Virus record (IMG/VR): IMGVR_UViG_3300023174_000138
Location: 1 to 64,000 of that record
Reading direction: 5' to 3' (one strand)
Source of the DNA: a virus
DNA length: 64,000 nucleotides
Shown: positions 59,642 through 64,000 of the stretch, piece after piece
How positions within the stretch are numbered: position 1 is the first letter of the stretch
Layout: the number at the start of each line of letters is the position of its first letter
Program-made: the position numbers and the translations under genes
The notes under the pieces: generated by a model
The model's database searches: none
The model's input: only the letters and a program-made list of their open reading frames with translations
Told to the model about the DNA's origin: nothing

Positions 59642-59654
59642 AGGCGTTGAGCCT
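59642..59654 (+). promoter_or_regulatory. weak 4-bp hairpin between genes 22 and 23
   Basis: AGGC-GTTGA-GCCT. Too short and without a T tract to be a terminator by itself; it may stabilise an RNA end. Confidence 0.3.
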
Positions 59655-59664
59655 GAATTAATAT

Positions 59665-59683
59665 TATAGATATTTTATCTATA
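59665..59683 (+). promoter_or_regulatory. perfect palindrome in the gene 23 leader
   Basis: TATAGATA-TTT-TATCTATA, an exact 8-bp inverted repeat with a 3-nt centre, 26 nt before the gene 23 ATG. The left arm differs by one base from the late box TATAAATA, so it may be a variant late promoter. As RNA it could form a hairpin just upstream of the Shine-Dalgarno sequence. Confidence 0.5.
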
Positions 59684-59709
59684 GGTCGAAAATTAAGGAG
59701 AACAAATAC

Positions 59710-61179
59710 ATGAAATCAATCAGACCTACACAGTCTTACATTGATGAGAGTCGTGCACAAGCGTTGCTCGAAAAGTGGAAACCAGTTCTAGATTATACCT
59801 CTGATAACGTTAAGGCTATCAATGACGATCATACTCGTTTAAATACTGCCATGCTCTTGGAAAACCAAGAAGCCTGGTGTGTTAACGAGGCGAACGTTGC
59901 TGGTGGTACTTCCAGCGTTTTCGGTGGCGTTAATGCCGGTGCCTACGGTGGCGTCGGTGGTAACGTTCCCGGGGGTGGATCTGACTGGTACGCTTCTGGC
60001 GATGCCCGTTTGCCTAAGATTCTCATCCCAATGATTCGTCGTACGTTCCCCGAGTTAATTACCAATGAAATTGTAGGTGTACAGCCTATGGGTGGCCCAG
60101 TTGGGCTAGCCTTTGCTCTACGCTACAAGTACGCTGCTACAGCTCTTGGCTATGATGCTCTCGGTAGAGGTCTAGACGCTTCCCTCGGAAGTGATCTAGG
60201 ATCCCCTCAAACCGCCGCTAATGGCAGGGAGCTTGGCTATCAATATCTCGATACCCGTTATACCGGTACATCCAGCGCCCGCCTTTCTGGCGGTAGTGGA
60301 GATGCCGCTTCTCTCTTCCCATTTGTGGATGCAGATAAGGGTGTTGCTCAACTTCTCAAAGAATTCGAATTGACGAGTAAAATCCCTCAAATCGAAGTTA
60401 GCTTTGAAAAGACAGCTGTTGAAGCCGGTACACGTAGATTAGCCGCTCGCTGGTCGGTTGAACTCGAACAGGATCTTAAGAACATGAACGGTATCGATAT
60501 CGACACTGAGCTCACCAACGCTATGTCGTATGAGCTACAGGCCGAAATCGACCGTGAAATGATTATTCGTATGATCCAAGTCTCACTCAACGCCGGTCTC
60601 GGTGCTGGGTACTCCGTATGGAGCCCCGCTTCCGCTGACGGTCGTTGGTTGGTAGAGCGCAATCGCGACTTCTATCAGAGACTAATTATCGAGGCCAATC
60701 GTATCGCAGTCCGTAATCGTCGTGGTGCTGCCAACTTTATCGTTGCCACACCTCGCGTTTGCGCGATCCTCGAGATGCTACCTGAGTTTCAATGGGTACC
60801 AGTCCAAGGCAATGTCAACACTCAACCTGTTGGCGTAGCTAAGGTTGGTAACCTTGGTGGCAGATTCAACGTTTATCGTGACACTCGTACAGAAGCCCAA
60901 TTTGAGGGTGGCTTACGTTCCGGTCAGAAGCGCGTTGAGTATGCTCTACTCGGGTACAAGGGTCCAGAGTTCTATGACACTGGTATCATCTACTGCCCTT
61001 ACATCCCTGTAATGGTACAGAGAACCATCGGTCCTAATGACTTCTCGCCCCGTGTTGGCTTGCTAACACGTTACGGCGTTGTTGACAATATCTTTGGTGC
61101 TAATCTCTATTATCACACAATCCTATTGTCCGGACTCGGCGAAGCGTTTACACCTGCTGGTGCTAACGTTTACTTCTAA
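59710..61179 (+). CDS. 23: major capsid protein (T4 gp23-like)
   Basis: 489 aa (T4 gp23 is 521 aa). HK97-type capsid fold. L-L-E-K-W-K-P-V-L-D at the N-terminus, I-P-M-I-R-R-T-F-P, G-V-Q-P-M-G-G-P-V-G-L-A-F-A-L-R, W-S-V-E-L-E-Q-D-L and the C-terminal Y-K-G-P-E-F-Y-D-T-G-I-I-Y-C-P-Y are diagnostic. V-N-E|A at residues 58-61 is the likely gp21 cleavage site, close to E65 of T4. AAGGAG (59695-59700) stands 9 nt before the ATG. Codons are biased to C-ending forms, unlike most genes here. A strong terminator follows. Confidence 0.97.
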   Translation: MKSIRPTQSYIDESRAQALLEKWKPVLDYTSDNVKAINDDHTRLNTAMLLENQEAWCVNEANVAGGTSSVFGGVNAGAYGGVGGNVPGGGSDWYASGDARLPKILIPMIRRTFPELITNEIVGVQPMGGPVGLAFALRYKYAATALGYDALGRGLDASLGSDLGSPQTAANGRELGYQYLDTRYTGTSSARLSGGSGDAASLFPFVDADKGVAQLLKEFELTSKIPQIEVSFEKTAVEAGTRRLAARWSVELEQDLKNMNGIDIDTELTNAMSYELQAEIDREMIIRMIQVSLNAGLGAGYSVWSPASADGRWLVERNRDFYQRLIIEANRIAVRNRRGAANFIVATPRVCAILEMLPEFQWVPVQGNVNTQPVGVAKVGNLGGRFNVYRDTRTEAQFEGGLRSGQKRVEYALLGYKGPEFYDTGIIYCPYIPVMVQRTIGPNDFSPRVGLLTRYGVVDNIFGANLYYHTILLSGLGEAFTPAGANVYF

Positions 61180-61226
61180 GCGAATCTAAAAAGAAAACTT
61201 TCACCTGGTACGTCCCAGGATATTTT

Positions 61227-61259
61227 AAAAGAGGGGTCCTTGTGGCCCCTCTTTTTTTT
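61227..61259 (+). terminator. strong bidirectional intrinsic terminator after gene 23
   Basis: GAGGGG (61231-61236) and CCCCTC (61246-61251) form the stem, followed by eight T on the plus strand. The A run on the left gives a T run on the minus strand, so it can also end the convergent fibre transcript. Confidence 0.92.
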
Positions 61260-61287
61260 GTTTTAATGCATAAAAAATAATTAACTA

Positions 61288-64000
61288 TTAAATAAGCCAG
61301 CCTTCAATTAATATAGAAGCTGAAAGTGTTGTAACTCCTGTAGCTGCAGGAGCAACTAATCTCAAAGCAATAACATCACCTGCATTGGTAATAATGTTAT
61401 TTGTATTACCTGCAATATATGATCCATCTAGGATAGTGCCTGCTATGGAGGGTATATAGGCATTAGCTATACCGGTATTACTTTGAGTTGCGTCTACGAG
61501 CTTTAAAGTTGGCGCTACGGTTGTAGTTCCAGTTATGGCAGTAATATAACCTCCAAATGTTTTACAAATAAACCTTCGTCCCGCGGGTACAGTAAATAGA
61601 TTTGTATTTGTAGTTAGGGCACCAATTAAATTATAAGGCGAGTAGGAGATAGTAGTTAAAAGAGGATATGTTGTAAGTTGGTTTGCCGCAGCATTCCACC
61701 CAGCACTATTGGTATTTGTTGTTGTCCAGTCAGATGCCCAATCTTGACTACTCTTATGAGCATTAGTAGAAATTGTTCCGACTACAGTAAGTTTTTCATT
61801 AGGTGCTGTTGTGCCTATGCCAATATTACCTGCTGATGTTATAATGAATATAGTAGAAGCATTACTTCCGCTAGTAACAGTAAACAAGTTAGATGCACTT
61901 GTGCTAGAGGATGCTGTTGTAATGGTTAAGCTGCCTTGCACTGAAGAATCTTTATATGATTTAAATCCTTGACCAAATGCAGCACCTCCTGCCACATCAA
62001 GATCATTTCCTATGACAGCATTTCTTATAATATATGCAGTATCTGTTGATAGCCCTCCTGCTTGTAATTGCTGTATATATGCTCCACCTAAATCAAGAAC
62101 ATTTATTCTATTATTAGCTCTATCAGCTAAATAGGCATATCTACCTTGTATATCGAAATTACATGGCCAGGTAGAAGTGCCGCTATAGCTAGCTATGGAT
62201 GCAACTAACCTAGGAGAAGATGGATTAGATACATCTATTTTATGTAACCCAGCTAAATTAGAAAAATAAGCATAATTGCCTTGCAAAATAATGTTACTCA
62301 AATTTGTACTCCCTACAACAAAAGGTACAGGGATGTATGATGTAGTTGTACCGTTGTTTATTCCAAATTGATTATTAAAGTTCATGTAGAGGTACCTTCC
62401 TCTAACTATTGCACCATTTACTGCTCCTCCGGTAAAATAGAACATTTCAGCTGCAGGCTTACTTCTCGGATCAGATACATCCATTCTATATACCCCTGCA
62501 GTACCTGAGTACCCTCTAGCCCAGTACAAATATTTTCCTTGTATTGTTAATCCGTTACTGTTTCCATTAGTACTCGTTTGTGTTATAAATATTTTTTCAG
62601 GCGCATATGGATTACTAATATCATACGCAATAATATACCCATCAACCGATGAGTTGTTAGTTAGAATAAATGCGTAGCTTCCTTGCACAACAACATCAAA
62701 AGCGTTTTGTGTCGTCCCTATGGTAGAGGTGCTTAGCAATTTAAAACTTGAGGGATTCTGAATTTCAAATATTTGAAATACACTACTTGATCCGTTACTA
62801 GTAACCACATAAGCATATTTGCCATTAACATACAGACCTTGTGGGTTAGAAGCGGTTGAAATCTTACCGGTACTAATTGGCGTGGTTTGTGTCAAGTCAT
62901 AACTCATTAAAGACGCGTCACCGTAGTTTGTGACATACGCATAGTTACCTTGTATTTTAATATTAGATGTAGAAGAAGTGGCTGCAGCAGAAGCAGCAAA
63001 CTTCATAGTACCTCTCACATCCACTGGTGCTACAGGTGCATTGGTATAAAAACCAGCATAACCTGATACAGGTTCAACATACATGCCAGTCATAGCAGAT
63101 ATAGGTGTTGTAGAGGTTATGCTACTAGGATTAGGACCTGCATAAACACCACTTGCATAAGCAATGCCATTAGTGCTTAAAAAGCTTGTTACTGTAAAGC
63201 CGCCAAGACGAATATTATCTAACGTTTCATCAGCAATACGTCTGCCGGAGTATAATGCTCTATTAGTACCAGCATTTGCAAGAATTACAAATAAACCGTT
63301 ACCGTATGCTGCAGCTTTGTATGTCTCAGCTTCTGTTCCTGTTTTAACCACCCATGTAATACCATCAAAAGAATACATCCACTTTGAACCTGAACTAGTA
63401 AGTGAGGCTGCAACAAACACTCCATCGCCATAAGCAACACTTTGCCAATTGCCTCCAGAAACGGCTCTAGAAGTCCATGTGATACCATCAGGTGAAGTCA
63501 TTACACGACCACTTGTACCGGAACTTGCTACAGCGACAAATATTCCATTGCCATAAGTAATACTATTCCATTGCTCTGATGCTGCAGCAGTTCTAATTGT
63601 CCAGGTGACGCCATCTGGTGACGTCATGACACGGTTTATCGCAGAAGGAGTGCCTGCAGTATTTGACACAGCAACATACAAACCATTGCCATATGTAACT
63701 GAGTTCCAGCTAGTAGCAGCTACAGCTACTGAAGTCCAGGTTACACCATCTGGTGAGGTCATGACACGGCCATTGGCTACTGCCACAAACAAACCATTGC
63801 CATATGTAACACTGGTCCAGGCATATCCTTCAACAGTTCGCACAGTCCAGTTAATGCCATCTGGAGAAGTCATTAAGCGGTTGCTGCCAGCATTAGCAAC
63901 TGCTACAAACAAACCTCTGCCAAATGTCACGCTGGTCCAGTAATTTGTAGTAATAGAACCACTATTCAATACCCAGTTTATACCGTCTCGTGAATATGCT
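61288..64000 (-). CDS. large tail fibre/adhesin with two propeller regions (5' end outside window)
   Basis: At least 904 aa; the frame is open to the right edge (A-Y-S-R-D-G-I-N-W precedes the TTG at 63969), so that codon is not the start. From the N-terminal side: sequence-similar blades of the form W-x-S-V-T-Y-G-N-G-L-F-V-A-V-A with S-P-D-G-V-T-W (63.3-64 kb); then LVIVD-type blades (V-Q-G-S-Y-A-F-I-L-T, Y-D-I-S-N-P, about 62.1-63.0 kb); then a fibre shaft with G-I-G-T-T-A-P-N-E-K-L-T-V-V-G-T; and a beta-rich tip. It is convergent with gene 23 across the shared terminator. It is probably a receptor-binding fibre. Confidence 0.85.
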   Translation of the reverse strand, partial: AYSRDGINWVLNSGSITTNYWTSVTFGRGLFVAVANAGSNRLMTSPDGINWTVRTVEGYAWTSVTYGNGLFVAVANGRVMTSPDGVTWTSVAVAATSWNSVTYGNGLYVAVSNTAGTPSAINRVMTSPDGVTWTIRTAAASEQWNSITYGNGIFVAVASSGTSGRVMTSPDGITWTSRAVSGGNWQSVAYGDGVFVAASLTSSGSKWMYSFDGITWVVKTGTEAETYKAAAYGNGLFVILANAGTNRALYSGRRIADETLDNIRLGGFTVTSFLSTNGIAYASGVYAGPNPSSITSTTPISAMTGMYVEPVSGYAGFYTNAPVAPVDVRGTMKFAASAAATSSTSNIKIQGNYAYVTNYGDASLMSYDLTQTTPISTGKISTASNPQGLYVNGKYAYVVTSNGSSSVFQIFEIQNPSSFKLLSTSTIGTTQNAFDVVVQGSYAFILTNNSSVDGYIIAYDISNPYAPEKIFITQTSTNGNSNGLTIQGKYLYWARGYSGTAGVYRMDVSDPRSKPAAEMFYFTGGAVNGAIVRGRYLYMNFNNQFGINNGTTTSYIPVPFVVGSTNLSNIILQGNYAYFSNLAGLHKIDVSNPSSPRLVASIASYSGTSTWPCNFDIQGRYAYLADRANNRINVLDLGGAYIQQLQAGGLSTDTAYIIRNAVIGNDLDVAGGAAFGQGFKSYKDSSVQGSLTITTASSSTSASNLFTVTSGSNASTIFIITSAGNIGIGTTAPNEKLTVVGTISTNAHKSSQDWASDWTTTNTNSAGWNAAANQLTTYPLLTTISYSPYNLIGALTTNTNLFTVPAGRRFICKTFGGYITAITGTTTVAPTLKLVDATQSNTGIANAYIPSIAGTILDGSYIAGNTNNIITNAGDVIALRLVAPAATGVTTLSASILIEGWLI
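63362..64000 (-). repeat. tandem imperfect repeats encoding propeller blades
   Basis: Units of 111-135 bp start near 63362, 63485, 63611, 63746, 63857 and 63981. They share CCATCTGGTGA-G/C-GTCATGAC-like and AAACCATTGCCATATGTAAC-like stretches on the plus strand. Their close DNA similarity suggests recent duplication or homogenisation of blades. The array continues past the window edge. Confidence 0.8.

Noticed and set aside
63164-63943. Plus-strand frames opposite the fibre blades
   Set aside because: Their repeats are the antisense of the propeller repeats; they have no start signals.
63969-63969. TTG as the start of the right-end fibre gene
   Set aside because: The frame continues to the window edge and the extra residues complete a repeat unit, so the gene is truncated by the window and not started there.
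63362-64000. CRISPR-like array at the right end
   Set aside because: The repeats are coding, 111-135 bp long, variable, and translate into propeller blades.

Overview
This window is a 64 kb piece of a low-GC, T4-like contractile-tailed phage (Caudoviricetes, myovirus morphology). The T4 core is recognisable by motif or pattern: gp43, UvsX, gp41, gp32, gp45, gp44 and gp61 for replication; gp17 and a gp16-like protein for packaging; gp18, gp19, gp54, gp48-like, gp53, gp26-like, hub, gp25 and gp6 for tail and baseplate; gp13, gp14-like and gp4 for the neck; gp21, gp22 and gp23 for the head. No tRNA, CRISPR, insertion sequence, integrase or photosynthesis gene was seen, and the host cannot be named from this stretch. 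Relatives of several structural proteins are, from memory, commonest in large marine and freshwater T4-like phages.

Layout. 1-17 kb: mostly plus-strand early genes for replication, recombination and nucleotide or sugar metabolism. They include a cytidylyltransferase-like / QueC-like / class II glutamine amidotransferase cassette (4.1-6.1 kb), a GT2-type glycosyltransferase and a sugar-nucleotide SDR. Single late virion genes lie among them on the minus strand. 17-19.2 kb: minus-strand late genes (gp14-like neck protein, a small virion protein, and a very acidic protein with a nested late start). 19.2-32.2 kb: terminase, tail sheath, tube and baseplate hub. 32.2-34.7 kb: minus-strand TerS-like and virion genes flanking plus-strand dUTPase and clamp loader. 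34.8-56.2 kb: baseplate wedge (gp25, gp6) and about 19 kb of very large baseplate and fibre proteins with PKD, beta-propeller, lectin-like, LamG-like and InlB-like repeat modules. 56.2-61.2 kb: neck, prohead protease, scaffold and capsid, closed by a strong bidirectional terminator. 61.3-64 kb: a minus-strand fibre gene that runs off the window.

The most unusual general feature is promoter placement. Eight early-type promoters (TTGATT-like box, 15-17 bp, TATAAT-like box) end 6-7 nt before the start codon. Seventeen T4-type late boxes (NATAAATA) end 4-8 nt (once 10) before a start codon. Standard transcription-start distances then put +1 at or next to the first codon, so most promoter-proximal mRNAs should be leaderless. 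Shine-Dalgarno sequences occur mainly in front of operon-internal genes and before the sheath and major capsid genes.

Other points of interest are a QueC-like enzyme that has lost three of four zinc cysteines beside a stand-alone amidotransferase; the primase start codon in the loop of a 10-bp inverted repeat; N-terminal peptides on minus-strand virion proteins that resemble T4 capsid-targeting propeptides; and a C-terminal module shared by three different baseplate or fibre proteins.
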